64,000 bases of DNA from Bacteroidota bacterium. GTDB lineage: Bacteria > Bacteroidota > Bacteroidia > Flavobacteriales > Flavobacteriaceae. The stretch covers positions 1 through 64,000 of the forward strand of contig JAGXRT010000064.1 in the NCBI GenBank assembly GCA_018335575.1. Reading direction: 5' to 3'. Within the stretch, counting starts at the first letter, position 1. Each line of letters opens with the position of its first letter. Position numbers and translations under genes: made by a program. The notes under the pieces were generated by a model. It was not told where the DNA came from. It did no database searches and saw only the letters and a list, made by a program, of their open reading frames with translations. Shown here in pieces: positions 38,492-48,959 of this stretch.

Positions 38492-39388
38492 ATGCATAAC
38501 ACAACTCTTCAAAGCACATTTATACAGCTATTTATTGCCAAAATTTCTGATTATTTACAACTGGTTAAAGTACGCTTAACGATGTCAGTGGTTTTTTCTG
38601 CTGGTATTGGATACGTTTTAGCATCGGACATAATCAATATTTTTAATTTCAGTCTATTACTTTTAGGCGGATTTTTCACCACAGGTGCTGCCAACGGATT
38701 AAATCAAATATTTGAAAAAGATTTAGATAAATTAATGACTCGTACAGGCAACAGACCGGTGGCTTCGGGCAGATTGTCTGTTTTAGAAGCGTATGCGGTG
38801 TCATTAATTCTTGGACTTGTAGGAGCTTTTATTCTGAACTATTTCTTTAATTTTCTTGCTTCAATGATTGGTGTAATATCAATTATTATTTATGCTTTTA
38901 TCTATACCCCTCTAAAACAACACTCAAGAATTGCTGTTTTTGCAGGCGCAATTGCAGGTGCTATGCCTCCGGTTATAGGTTATGTAGCTATTACGGGCAC
39001 ATTAGACTTTTGGTGTTTATTATTATTTACCCTTCAGTTTATTTGGCAGTTTCCGCATTTTTGGGCTATTGCCTGGATGTTAGACGATGATTACAAAAAA
39101 GCCAATTTTAGACTGTTACCATCAATTAAAGGAAGAACTCAATTTAGCGCAACCATTACATTTATCATTACAAGTTTATTAATACCATTAGTGGTATTTT
39201 TTTATGTAAACAATAACATAGGCTGGTTGGTTGGATTACTTATGATGGTACTTACACTTAACTTTACGTTTCAATCATACCAATTACACAAGGACTTAAG
39301 TTTAAAAAGTGCCAAGAAATTAATGTTTGGATCATTTTATTACCTGCCACTTGTACAACTATTGCTGATACTTTCTAAATACCTTTAA
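38492..39388 (+). CDS. cyoE: protoheme IX farnesyltransferase (heme o synthase)
   Basis: GAANGLNQIFEKDLDKLMTRTGNRPVASGRLSVLEA, YTPLKQHSRIAVFAGAIAGAMPPVIGY. Confidence 0.93.
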   Translation: MHNTTLQSTFIQLFIAKISDYLQLVKVRLTMSVVFSAGIGYVLASDIINIFNFSLLLLGGFFTTGAANGLNQIFEKDLDKLMTRTGNRPVASGRLSVLEAYAVSLILGLVGAFILNYFFNFLASMIGVISIIIYAFIYTPLKQHSRIAVFAGAIAGAMPPVIGYVAITGTLDFWCLLLFTLQFIWQFPHFWAIAWMLDDDYKKANFRLLPSIKGRTQFSATITFIITSLLIPLVVFFYVNNNIGWLVGLLMMVLTLNFTFQSYQLHKDLSLKSAKKLMFGSFYYLPLVQLLLILSKYL

Positions 39389-39419
39389 TTACTAATTATA
39401 GATAAATCAAACTAATTAT

Positions 39420-40394
39420 ATGTTACTACTCTCAGCGTTTGCGTTTATATTAATTCTTTTCTTGGTTACTTTTATTTATTTAAAAGGGGGTGAATTTAAA
39501 GAAATGTTTAAAGTAGATCCCGATGATTTAACTTTTAATGAACAAGAAAACAAAACTCAAGGATGGCTTTTTGCAGCTTTTGGTATTGCTTTTTTCTTAT
39601 TTATAGTTTTTTTGATGCTAAAATGGGGTGGTTCTATACTACCCGAAGCTGCATCGGTTCATGGAGAAGAATACGATTCATTAATGCTAATTACAGGAAT
39701 AATAATTGTAACAGTGTTTATTATAACGCATGTGTTGTTATTCCTTTTTGTTTATAAGTATGCTTTTAACAAAAACAGAAAACCAGCATTTTTTACGCAC
39801 AACCTAAAGCTAGAAATACTATGGACAGCTTTGCCTTCAATGGTATTGGTCTTGTTAATTTCTGTCGGATTATACAATTGGAATTCTATTATGAAACCTT
39901 TAGGAGATAAAGATGATAAAGTTTTAATTGAATTATATGCTAAACAATTTGATTGGACAGCGCGTTATGCCGGAGCTGATGGTAAATTAGGTCGCGCCTC
40001 TGTTCATTTAATTAATGGAGGAAATTTTTTAGGAATAGACACCACGGATGTCGTTGCGTTTGATGATAAAATTGTGAAAAACGAATTTCATATTCCGGTT
40101 AATAAACCCGTGCAATTTGTGTTTAGAGCTCAAGATGTTATGCACAGTGCCTTTATGCCTCACTTTAGAGCACAAATGAATTGCGTTCCGGGACTAAAAA
40201 CCCAATTCAATTTTACACCAAAATACACCACACAAGAAATGCGCAGAATAACAAAAAATCCAGATTTTGATTATATGTTACTGTGTAATAAAATATGTGG
40301 AACCGCCCACTTTGCAATGAAAATGAAGATTGTTGTTGAAAGCGAAGAAGATTTTAATACATGGTTAGCAAGCAATCAATCATTTAAACAATAA
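39420..40394 (+). CDS. coxB: cytochrome c oxidase subunit II
   Basis: N-terminal TMs, QFDWTARYAG, DVMHSAFMPHFRAQMNCVPG, CuA motif CNKICGTAHFAMKM. Confidence 0.92.
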   Translation: MLLLSAFAFILILFLVTFIYLKGGEFKEMFKVDPDDLTFNEQENKTQGWLFAAFGIAFFLFIVFLMLKWGGSILPEAASVHGEEYDSLMLITGIIIVTVFIITHVLLFLFVYKYAFNKNRKPAFFTHNLKLEILWTALPSMVLVLLISVGLYNWNSIMKPLGDKDDKVLIELYAKQFDWTARYAGADGKLGRASVHLINGGNFLGIDTTDVVAFDDKIVKNEFHIPVNKPVQFVFRAQDVMHSAFMPHFRAQMNCVPGLKTQFNFTPKYTTQEMRRITKNPDFDYMLLCNKICGTAHFAMKMKIVVESEEDFNTWLASNQSFKQ

Positions 40395-40413
40395 CCGAAA
40401 TTAAACAATTAAT

Positions 40414-42183
40414 ATGGATTTAACACATTCATCACATACACATAAAGAAAGTTTTATAACTAAATATATCTTTTCTACCGATCATAAAATGATTGCTAAA
40501 CAGTTTATGATAACCGGTTTTACCATGGGGTTTATTGGCATCATAATGTCTGTTTTATTTAGGTTACAATTAGGTTGGCCAGGAGAAAAATTCTTGATTA
40601 ACGAATTATTATTAGGAAGTTGGGCAAATGGCGGTGTTATCGCTCCTGATAAATACTTAGCGCTTGTAACCATGCATGGAACCATCATGGTTTTCTTTAT
40701 GTTAACAGCAGGGTTGAGTGGTACGTTTAGCAACTTATTAATTCCGCTTCAAATTGGTGCCCGCGACATGGCATCGGGTTTTATGAATATGTTATCGTAC
40801 TGGATATTTTTTGTTTCATGTATTGTAATGCTTGTTTCTTTAGGCGTTGAAGGCGGCGCTGCTTCTGCAGGTTGGACCATTTATCCACCCTTAAGCGCAT
40901 TACCCGAAGCGATTCCTGGTTCTGGGTTAGGAATGACACTTTGGCTAATTTCAATGGCATTATTTATTACTTCCTCATTGATAGGAAGTTTAAATTATAT
41001 TGTTACTATAATAAATTTACGAACCAAAGGCATGACTTTTAGCAGGTTACCACTTACCATTTGGTCATTTTTAGTAACAGCAATTTTAGGTGTATTGTCA
41101 TTTCCTGTGTTATTATCTGCCGTATTGTTATTAGTTTTTGACAGAAGTTTTGGAACAAGCTTTTACCTATCGGATATTTTTATTGGCGGGCAGGCCTTAG
41201 AACGATTTGGCGGAAGCCCGATTTTGTTTGAACATTTATTCTGGTTTTTAGGTCACCCCGAAGTATATATAGTTTTATTACCATCACTCGGTATTACTTC
41301 AGAGATTGTTTCTACCATGTCTAGAAAACCTATTTTTGGGTACAAATTTATGGTGGGATCTATTTTAGCTATCGGTGGATTGTCTTTTATTGTTTGGGGA
41401 CATCACATGTTTGTAACTGGTATGAATCCGTTTTTAGGAGCAGTATTCACAATCACAACCTTATTAATTGCCATTCCATCTGCTATTAAAGTTTTCAATT
41501 ATTTAACAACTTTATGGAGAGGTAATATAATTTTTTCTCCAGCCATGTTGTTTAGTATCGGTTTAATATCAACCTTTATAACGGGTGGTTTAACAGGACT
41601 TATTTTAGGTGATGCTACCTTAGATATCAATGTACACGACACTTACTTTGTTGTGGGTCATTTCCATATTGTTATGGGTCTTTCTGCTGTATTTGGAACT
41701 TTTGCAGGTGTATATCACTGGTTTCCTAAAATGTTTGGCAAAATGATGAATAATACCTGGGGACAAGTACATTTTTGGATTACCATAGTAACCGCTTATG
41801 GCGTATTTTTTCCGATGCATTTCTTAGGATTAGCAGGTGTTCCAAGACGTTATTACACCAACTCATCTTTTCCAATGTTTGACGATTTTATCAACCTAAA
41901 TGAAATTATAAGCATCTTTGCAATTTTGGCATTTTTAGGTCAATTAATATTTTTATTTAACTTCTTATACAGTATTTATAAAGGCAAAAAAGCCAGTCAA
42001 AACCCATGGAACAGTAACACCCTTGAATGGACAACACCTGTAGAACACATTCATGGTAACTGGCCGAATGATATACCAGAAGTTCATCGATGGCCATATG
42101 ATTATAACAAACCTGGTTACGAAGAGTTTATTCCGCAAAACGTTCCTTTGAAAAAAGGTGAAACCGATAGTGGAGCACATTAA
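40414..42183 (+). CDS. ctaD: cytochrome c oxidase subunit I
   Basis: STDHKMIAKQF, LFWFLGHPEVYIVLLPSLGI, VWGHHMFVTGMNP, VVGHFHIVMGLS. Confidence 0.95.
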   Translation: MDLTHSSHTHKESFITKYIFSTDHKMIAKQFMITGFTMGFIGIIMSVLFRLQLGWPGEKFLINELLLGSWANGGVIAPDKYLALVTMHGTIMVFFMLTAGLSGTFSNLLIPLQIGARDMASGFMNMLSYWIFFVSCIVMLVSLGVEGGAASAGWTIYPPLSALPEAIPGSGLGMTLWLISMALFITSSLIGSLNYIVTIINLRTKGMTFSRLPLTIWSFLVTAILGVLSFPVLLSAVLLLVFDRSFGTSFYLSDIFIGGQALERFGGSPILFEHLFWFLGHPEVYIVLLPSLGITSEIVSTMSRKPIFGYKFMVGSILAIGGLSFIVWGHHMFVTGMNPFLGAVFTITTLLIAIPSAIKVFNYLTTLWRGNIIFSPAMLFSIGLISTFITGGLTGLILGDATLDINVHDTYFVVGHFHIVMGLSAVFGTFAGVYHWFPKMFGKMMNNTWGQVHFWITIVTAYGVFFPMHFLGLAGVPRRYYTNSSFPMFDDFINLNEIISIFAILAFLGQLIFLFNFLYSIYKGKKASQNPWNSNTLEWTTPVEHIHGNWPNDIPEVHRWPYDYNKPGYEEFIPQNVPLKKGETDSGAH

Positions 42184-42193
42184 TTTTTAAACT

Positions 42194-42784
42194 ATGGAAC
42201 ATCAGTTAACATATTCAACATCATTTGAAGAAAACAAAAAAGCACATGAACCATTGCTTTGGATTGGGCTGGTAAGCATCATTATGTTTTTTGCCGGACT
42301 TACCAGTGCTGTTATTGTTAGTAGCACCAGTGCTACGTGGCAATTATTTAGCTTACCAAGCTCATTTTTAAATAGTTCAATTGCTATAGTTTTAAGCAGT
42401 GTAACCTATCAAGCAGGTTATGTTTTTCTTAAAAAACAACAGCAATCAATAGCCATATTACTGTTTGCTATTACTTTAACCCTTAGCTTATTATTTGTAT
42501 ATTTCCAATACGCTGGATTATCAAATTTATATCAGCAAGGTATTTTTGCAACAGGTTCTCAGAGCACTACATCAAGTTCTTATTTTTATATTTTAACAGT
42601 GCTGCACATTGCACATTTATTTTTTGGATTGATAAGTTTACTTTATGTATCGATTAAAACAATGTTAAACAAGTATAACAACAATAATTATTTAGGGGTA
42701 AAAATTAGTTTAACCTATTGGCATTTCTTAGGAATTCTGTGGGTTTACTTATATGTATTTTTATCTGTAATGATGTCGAAATAA
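42194..42784 (+). CDS. cytochrome c oxidase subunit III-like protein (first copy)
   Basis: Multi-TM, LHIAHLFFGLISLLYV and ISLTYWHFLGILWVYLYVFLSVMM. Confidence 0.8.
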   Translation: MEHQLTYSTSFEENKKAHEPLLWIGLVSIIMFFAGLTSAVIVSSTSATWQLFSLPSSFLNSSIAIVLSSVTYQAGYVFLKKQQQSIAILLFAITLTLSLLFVYFQYAGLSNLYQQGIFATGSQSTTSSSYFYILTVLHIAHLFFGLISLLYVSIKTMLNKYNNNNYLGVKISLTYWHFLGILWVYLYVFLSVMMSK

Positions 42785-42792
42785 CAAATTTT

Positions 42793-43653
42793 ATGTCTCA
42801 ACACAATCATACTGCAGTAAAATCGGATTGGAGCGGAGGAATTTCTCCTTTTAAAACCAGCTATGGAAAACTTATGATGTGGTTTTTCCTGGTATCTGAT
42901 GCCTTAACTTTTTCAGGTTTTTTAGTTGCCTACGGTTTTTACCGTCACTATTTTATCGATGTTTGGCCAAGCGCTGAAAATGTTTTTACACATTTTCCTT
43001 TTTTACACGGAAATCATCCGTTACTATATGTAGGTTTAATGACTTTTATACTAATCATGAGTTCGGTCACTATGGTTTTAGCTGTAGAATCGGGTCAGCG
43101 TTTGTATAAAAAAGGGGTAAAAATTTGGCTGAGTTTAACCATTGTAGGAGGCTTAATTTTCTTAGGATCACAAGCATGGGAATGGGGACATTTTATTAAA
43201 GGGACCGAAGCTGGATCAGTGCAGCTTAGCACTGGCTATTACCAACTACCCGATGGCGAAGTAAAATCGACTGACGGCGTTATTGCCCGTTGGTCAGATT
43301 CAACTAAGCAAGAACTTATTTTGCCATGGAAAAATAAGGATGATGCTTATTATACAGTTAATGGTACTGAATTGGTAAATCTTACTAAAAAAGCAACCCA
43401 AGTTCAAGGAGCCAATTTAACTGTTAACGAATACGGACATAAGTTATTTGGAAATTTTTTCTTTTTTATTACCGGATTTCATGGTTTGCACGTTTTTAGT
43501 GGAGTAATCTTAAATTTAATCGTCTTATTAAATGTATTTAAGGGAACTTATGAAAAAAGAGGACATTATGAAATGGTAGAAAAAGTTGGACTTTACTGGC
43601 ATTTTGTTGATTTGGTTTGGGTATTTATTTTCACTTTCTTCTACTTAATTTAA
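42793..43653 (+). CDS. cytochrome c oxidase subunit III (second copy)
   Basis: SYGKLMMWFFLVSDALTFSGFLVAYG, FHGLHVFSGVILN, GLYWHFVDLVWVFIFTFFYL; ATG at 42793 preferred over the track start at 42718. Confidence 0.88.
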   Translation: MSQHNHTAVKSDWSGGISPFKTSYGKLMMWFFLVSDALTFSGFLVAYGFYRHYFIDVWPSAENVFTHFPFLHGNHPLLYVGLMTFILIMSSVTMVLAVESGQRLYKKGVKIWLSLTIVGGLIFLGSQAWEWGHFIKGTEAGSVQLSTGYYQLPDGEVKSTDGVIARWSDSTKQELILPWKNKDDAYYTVNGTELVNLTKKATQVQGANLTVNEYGHKLFGNFFFFITGFHGLHVFSGVILNLIVLLNVFKGTYEKRGHYEMVEKVGLYWHFVDLVWVFIFTFFYLI

Positions 43654-43659
43654 TTTATT

Positions 43660-44022
43660 ATGGAACATCAGGACGAATCTTTACGATATTTTCACAAAAA
43701 AACCGCCGATGAAGGTGCGCACACCCGTAAATTAGTTTGGCGCATATTTTGGATTTTACTAGCCGTTACAAGCTTGGAAATTCTATTAGGGCTTTACTAT
43801 AAAGAATGGGAACTTTCTTGGAATTTTGTTAAAACTACTTTTTTATTATTAACAGTAGCAAAAGCCTATTTAATAGTGGCTTACTATATGCATTTAAAGC
43901 ATGAAAACTCTTTTTTAATAAAAATAATAGCAATTCCATATATTGTTTTAGCTGTTTATTTAACACTCTTAGTTTTAAACGAGGGTATTTATTCTGACCT
44001 TATGGAACGCTGGTTGTGGTAA
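43660..44022 (+). CDS. cytochrome c oxidase subunit IV-like membrane protein
   Basis: Small 3-TM protein following subunit III; AYLIVAYYMHLKHENSFL. Confidence 0.8.
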   Translation: MEHQDESLRYFHKKTADEGAHTRKLVWRIFWILLAVTSLEILLGLYYKEWELSWNFVKTTFLLLTVAKAYLIVAYYMHLKHENSFLIKIIAIPYIVLAVYLTLLVLNEGIYSDLMERWLW

Positions 44023-44031
44023 CATATATAT

Positions 44032-44712
44032 ATGAAATTAATTAAAAAAAATAATATCATTGTTCTTTTAATCGTTGCATTGCCATCGCTTTTTTACTTT
44101 TTGCTAAAAACAGGCAATCATCAGTATGAACGACTACCTATTTACGGTATAAACAAAGAAATTGTTAAAGTAAAGAAATCTTCCAATTTTTATACACTTC
44201 AAGATTTTAGTTTTACTACTCAATTTGAAGATAATTTCACTGCAGAGAATTTACATAATAAAATTACTGTAATTGGTTTTTTTGATAGTACCGATCAAAA
44301 CCTTTCTCTAGAAATTTTGACAAATATGAAGTATTTGCAACAGAAATTTGCTACCAATTCACAAGTTCAATTTCTAGCGATTGCTACTGATGGCATTTCT
44401 GTTTCTGTACTAAATTTATTAGCTAATAAAGTCACAAAAAACCATAAGAATTGGTTTTTCGTAACACAATCAAAAGAATTTACCTCAGATTTTATTAGCC
44501 AAAAACTTTATGCAGACCGTAATAATTCAATACAGATTCCTCACGAACTTGTTTTAATAGACTTTAGAGGACGTATCAGAGGTTATTTTGATGGAACAGT
44601 TCATAAAACAGTAAAACAAAATCTTATTGATGCTATAGATATTTTGTTAAAAGAAGTTTTTGTACCTTTAAAGGAAGATAAAGTTGCGAGTAAGATTACT
44701 ACAAAGCCTTAA
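44032..44712 (+). CDS. membrane-anchored SCO/redoxin-like protein lacking CxxxC
   Basis: NKITVIGFFDSTDQNLSLEILTNMKYLQQKF aligns by eye with NKITVVNFIFTSCPTICPKQTQQLKAIQEK of the downstream SCO gene. Confidence 0.65.
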   Translation: MKLIKKNNIIVLLIVALPSLFYFLLKTGNHQYERLPIYGINKEIVKVKKSSNFYTLQDFSFTTQFEDNFTAENLHNKITVIGFFDSTDQNLSLEILTNMKYLQQKFATNSQVQFLAIATDGISVSVLNLLANKVTKNHKNWFFVTQSKEFTSDFISQKLYADRNNSIQIPHELVLIDFRGRIRGYFDGTVHKTVKQNLIDAIDILLKEVFVPLKEDKVASKITTKP

Positions 44713-44717
44713 ATTTT

Positions 44718-44936
44718 ATGAAAAAGATTTATTCATTTTTACTATTACTTCTAGTTTCAACAGAATCAGTATTTGCACAGTGCGCAATGTGTAAAGCATC
44801 ATTAGAGGCCGAAATTAATTCTGGGGGAATTGGCTCTAACGGTATCAATGATGGAATTTTATATTTAATGTTTATACCTTACTTGCTCATTGGTGGAGTT
44901 GGATTTATGATGTATAAACATTTTAAATCATCTTAA
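44718..44936 (+). CDS. small membrane protein in the cytochrome oxidase operon
   Basis: Signal peptide, CAMCKASLEAEINSGG, C-terminal TM. Confidence 0.7.
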   Translation: MKKIYSFLLLLLVSTESVFAQCAMCKASLEAEINSGGIGSNGINDGILYLMFIPYLLIGGVGFMMYKHFKSS

Positions 44937-44937
44937 G

Positions 44938-45585
44938 ATGAAATTTAATTTCCTTAATTTACTTTTTACTTCTTTTGTTTTTCTATCAGTAGTTTCATGC
45001 GAATCAACTACTAAACCATTGCCTTTCATTGGAAATCATCAGACCATTGAAAAAAATGTTGAAGGTAAATTGGTACTAGATACTATCTACCATACCGTAC
45101 CAGATTTTCAGTTTATAAATCAAAATAATCAGTTAATTACACAAGATATTTTAAACAATAAAATTACTGTTGTTAATTTTATTTTTACAAGCTGCCCAAC
45201 TATTTGTCCTAAACAAACTCAGCAATTAAAGGCTATTCAAGAAAAAACACTTAAATTTGAGCATTATCAACAACTTTCATTTACTGTTGATCCGAAAAGA
45301 GACACACCCGAAAAATTAAAACAATTTGGGTTAAAATATAAGGCTGATTTTAGCAATTGGCATTTTTTAAGAGCCGAACAAGAAATTGTTTATACGTTGG
45401 GAATGAAAGGATTTTATTTAGGTATGGGTAAAGATCAAGCAGCAGAAGGAGGTTTTTTTCATTCATCAAACTTAGTTTTGGTAGATCAGCAAAAACACAT
45501 CAGGGGGATGTACGATAGTTTTGATGAAAATGCAGTAAAACAACTTATTAAAGACATAAAGCAACTATCTTTAAGCTATGAATAA
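44938..45585 (+). CDS. SCO1/SenC-family copper chaperone lipoprotein
   Basis: FIFTSCPTICPKQTQQLKAI (CxxxC), SFTVDPKRDTPEKLK, distal His. Confidence 0.9.
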   Translation: MKFNFLNLLFTSFVFLSVVSCESTTKPLPFIGNHQTIEKNVEGKLVLDTIYHTVPDFQFINQNNQLITQDILNNKITVVNFIFTSCPTICPKQTQQLKAIQEKTLKFEHYQQLSFTVDPKRDTPEKLKQFGLKYKADFSNWHFLRAEQEIVYTLGMKGFYLGMGKDQAAEGGFFHSSNLVLVDQQKHIRGMYDSFDENAVKQLIKDIKQLSLSYE

Positions 45586-46618
45586 AACACCTAAAATAAT
45601 TCAAAAATGGTTAATGCTTGGAGCAATTTTAGTAGTTACTATGATTGCCATAGGCGGTATAACTCGTTTAACACAATCTGGTTTATCTATTGTACATTGG
45701 AAACCAATCTCTGGTGTTGTTCCACCATTATCAGAAGCTGATTGGTTGCAAGAATTTGAACACTATAAAAGCTCACCCGAGTTTATTAAAAAAAATGCGC
45801 ATTTTAATTTAGACGATTTTAAAAAAATATTCTTTTGGGAATACATTCATCGATTGGTTGGCCGATTGTTAGGAATCGTATTTATTGTTCCTTTTGTATA
45901 CTTTTTAATTAGAAGAAAAATAAAAGATGCTAACTTAATTAAAAACTTGCTGGTCATATTTTTCTTAGGAGCCTTACAAGGATATGCCGGTTGGTATATG
46001 GTAAAAAGTGGATTGGTCAACAATCCGTATGTAAGTCATTATCGATTGGCAATTCATTTATTGCTTGCCTTGTTATTATTAATTTTTATAACATGGGAAA
46101 TATTAAAAATTAAATATCCTATTATTAGTTACAACTATCCAAAACACAGAAAAATTAGAAATTTAATACGATTCTCATTTTTGTTATTAATAGTTCAGAT
46201 TACTTATGGAGCATTTACTGCCGGATTAAAAGCAGGCTATATTTATCAAACCTTTCCAAAAATGGGAAATGAATGGTTTCCTGACAGCATTGTAAATAAA
46301 CTGGATCTTATTGGGTTAACAACTTTAACTAACAATCCTGCAACAGTACAGTTTATACATAGATGGTTAGGAATTTTTATTTTTGTATTTATAATGTGGC
46401 TCTACTTTAAAGTTCGTAAAAGAGCTGTTAGTGCGCAACAATTAAAAAGTGTAAAAATGGTTTTTCACACAACTAGTTTACAGGTAATTTTAGGAATAGT
46501 CGCAATTTTAAATGCCGTTCCTTTATTTATTGGAGTACTTCATCAATTAATTGCAGTAATGTTACTAATTAATTTAGTTATTGCATATTATTTCTTTAGA
46601 TATAGAATTTATAGTTAA
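45578..46618 (+). CDS. ctaA: heme A synthase (COX15/CtaA)
   Basis: GGITRLTQSGLSIVHWKPISGVVPPLSEADW, WEYIHRLVGRLLG, QFIHRWLGIFIF. Confidence 0.92.
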   Translation: MNKTPKIIQKWLMLGAILVVTMIAIGGITRLTQSGLSIVHWKPISGVVPPLSEADWLQEFEHYKSSPEFIKKNAHFNLDDFKKIFFWEYIHRLVGRLLGIVFIVPFVYFLIRRKIKDANLIKNLLVIFFLGALQGYAGWYMVKSGLVNNPYVSHYRLAIHLLLALLLLIFITWEILKIKYPIISYNYPKHRKIRNLIRFSFLLLIVQITYGAFTAGLKAGYIYQTFPKMGNEWFPDSIVNKLDLIGLTTLTNNPATVQFIHRWLGIFIFVFIMWLYFKVRKRAVSAQQLKSVKMVFHTTSLQVILGIVAILNAVPLFIGVLHQLIAVMLLINLVIAYYFFRYRIYS

Positions 46619-46648
46619 AAAAGGGAGCATTTTGCTTCCTTTTTTTAA
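46616..46648. terminator. intrinsic terminator between convergent ctaA and rlmN
   Basis: AAAAAAGGGAGC-ATTTT-GCTTCCTTTTTTT hairpin with A and T runs on both sides. Confidence 0.75.
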
Positions 46649-47685
46649 CTCTGTTTATTGGCTAATTGTCCACATGCTGCATCAATATCTTTACCTCTGC
46701 TACGTCTAACGTTTACAATAATTTTATGTCGTTCTAAGGTTTCAATATACTTATTAATAATTTCAGGACTTGCTTGTTGAAACCCACTATTTTCAACAGG
46801 ATTATACTCTATTAAGTTAACTTTACTTGGTACTTGTTTGCAAAATTTTACCAAAGCGCCTATGGCATCTTCCGTATCATTTATTCCTTTCCAAATTACG
46901 TATTCAAATGACACTTTTGATTTTGTTTTCTGATACCAATATAGTAAAGCTTCTTTTAAATCATCCAACGGAAAACTAGTAGAAAAAGGCATAATCTTAT
47001 TGCGTATTTCTTCTTGTGCACTGTGCAGCGATACTGCTAAATTAAATTTCACTTCATCATCAGCCAGCTTTTTAATCATTTTTGGTATACCCGATGTTGA
47101 AAGCGTTATTCTTTTAGGAGACATTGCCAATCCTTCATCAGCTGTAATTTTATCAATAGCTAACAATACATTGTTATAATTCATTAGCGGTTCTCCCATC
47201 CCCATAAAAACTATGTTAGATAATTTTCTGCCAAAATATAGCTTACTTTGTTGATTTATTATAGCTACCTGATCGTAAATTTCATCGGGATTTAAGTTTC
47301 TCTTTTTCTGAAGTTGAGCGGTAGCGCAAAAAGTACAATCTAAACTACAACCAACCTGACTAGATACACAAGCAGTTGTTCTGGTTTCTGTAGGTATTAA
47401 AACTGATTCAACTATAAAACCATCGTGTAATTTTACAGCATTTTTTATAGTTCCGTCTGCACTACGCTGCATTTGATCTACTTTGATGTGATTTATCACA
47501 AAGTACTCTTCTAAAAGTAATCTTGTTTCTTTAGAAATATTGGTCATTTCCTCAAAAGAATGTGCAGATTTAACCCAAAGCCATTCATACACTTGGTTTC
47601 CTCTAAACGCTTTTTCGTGGTTATTTTCAAAGAATTTTCTAAGTGCTTCTTTTGATAAGGTTCGTATGTCTTGTTTTTTGGTCAT
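46645..47685 (-). CDS. rlmN: 23S rRNA (adenine2503-C2)-methyltransferase
   Basis: SSQVGCSLDCTFCATAQLQKKRNLNPDEI, FMGMGEPLMNYNNV, VNVRRSRGKDIDAACGQLA. Confidence 0.95.
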   Translation of the reverse strand: MTKKQDIRTLSKEALRKFFENNHEKAFRGNQVYEWLWVKSAHSFEEMTNISKETRLLLEEYFVINHIKVDQMQRSADGTIKNAVKLHDGFIVESVLIPTETRTTACVSSQVGCSLDCTFCATAQLQKKRNLNPDEIYDQVAIINQQSKLYFGRKLSNIVFMGMGEPLMNYNNVLLAIDKITADEGLAMSPKRITLSTSGIPKMIKKLADDEVKFNLAVSLHSAQEEIRNKIMPFSTSFPLDDLKEALLYWYQKTKSKVSFEYVIWKGINDTEDAIGALVKFCKQVPSKVNLIEYNPVENSGFQQASPEIINKYIETLERHKIIVNVRRSRGKDIDAACGQLANKQS

Positions 47686-47700
47686 TAATCAAATTTAAAA

Positions 47701-47733
47701 AAATATTCCCGCTTAAAGCGGGAATATTTTTTT
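47701..47733. terminator. intrinsic terminator downstream of queA
   Basis: Perfect 12-bp stem AAATATTCCCGC-TTAAA-GCGGGAATATTT, A and T runs on both sides. Confidence 0.85.
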
Positions 47734-47746
47734 ATACCTTTTTAAT

Positions 47747-48796
47747 TTAGATAATTAACATGGCATCGCCGTAGGTGTAGAAACGGTATTTTTCTTTAAC
47801 CGCTTCTTTATATGCTTTCATAGTTAAATCATAACCAGCAAAAGCTGCAACCATCATTAACAAAGTTGATTTTGGCGTATGAAAATTGGTGATCATACAA
47901 TTAGCAACACTAAAATCGTATGGTGGGAAAATAAATTTATTAGTCCATCCGGTATATGGATTTAACTGTCCGTTTGATGAAACAGAACTTTCAATAGAAC
48001 GCATTACCGTTGTACCAACAGCACAAATTCTCTTATTATTCTTAATCCCATTATTTACAATTTCTGTTGATTTTGCCGGAATAATAATTTCCTCTGAATC
48101 CATTTTATGCTTTGATAAATCTTCTACTTCAACCGGATTAAAGGTTCCTAAACCAACATGCAAGGTTAGTTCTGAAAACTCAACCCCTTTAATTTCTAAA
48201 CGCTTCATTAAATGCTTTGAGAAATGCAATCCCGCAGTTGGTGCTGCTACTGCGCCTTCGTGTTTTGCAAAAATGGTTTGGTAACGCTCTTCATCTTCGG
48301 GCATTACATCGCGCTTTATATACTTTGGTATAGGTGTTTCTCCAAGTTCTTTTAATTTTGCTCTAAATTCTTCATAAGAACCATCGTATAAGAAACGTAA
48401 GGTTCTGCCACGTGATGTTGTATTATCAATTACTTCAGCCACCAAGCTATGATCATCACCAAAAAATAATTTATTTCCTATTCTAATTTTTCTAGCCGGA
48501 TCAACCAATACATCCCATAACCTACTCTCAACATTTAACTCTCTCAACAAAAACACTTCAATACGGGCACCTGTTTTTTCTTTTTCTCCGTATAAACGTG
48601 CTGGAAATACTTTAGTATTATTTAAAATCATAACATCACCTTCATCAAAATAGTCAATGACGTCTTTAAATAATTTATGTTCTATGGTTTTTTCTTTACG
48701 GTTAACAACCATTAAGCGCGATTCATCTCTGTTTTCTGCCGGATACTCTGCCAATAACTCTGATGGTAAATCGAAATCAAAATGTGATAATTTCAT
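47747..48796 (-). CDS. queA: tRNA preQ1(34) S-adenosylmethionine ribosyltransferase-isomerase
   Basis: [49 protein letters not shown]. Confidence 0.95.
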   Translation of the reverse strand: MKLSHFDFDLPSELLAEYPAENRDESRLMVVNRKEKTIEHKLFKDVIDYFDEGDVMILNNTKVFPARLYGEKEKTGARIEVFLLRELNVESRLWDVLVDPARKIRIGNKLFFGDDHSLVAEVIDNTTSRGRTLRFLYDGSYEEFRAKLKELGETPIPKYIKRDVMPEDEERYQTIFAKHEGAVAAPTAGLHFSKHLMKRLEIKGVEFSELTLHVGLGTFNPVEVEDLSKHKMDSEEIIIPAKSTEIVNNGIKNNKRICAVGTTVMRSIESSVSSNGQLNPYTGWTNKFIFPPYDFSVANCMITNFHTPKSTLLMMVAAFAGYDLTMKAYKEAVKEKYRFYTYGDAMLII

Positions 48797-48959
48797 GTGT
48801 GGGTTTTAAATATTTTGTAAACTTTATACGATTATTTAAAATTTAACTCAACAATTTTAATTCCAAAATTAAAATTGCTGATAATTTTTTAAAAAATACA
48901 GCGGGCAAATATACAACATTGAGCAAGGGCTTGTCAAGTAATTGAGTATAAAGTTTTTG

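Noticed and set aside
47886-48284. 132-aa ORF antisense to queA
   Set aside because: queA is unambiguous on the minus strand; shadow frame
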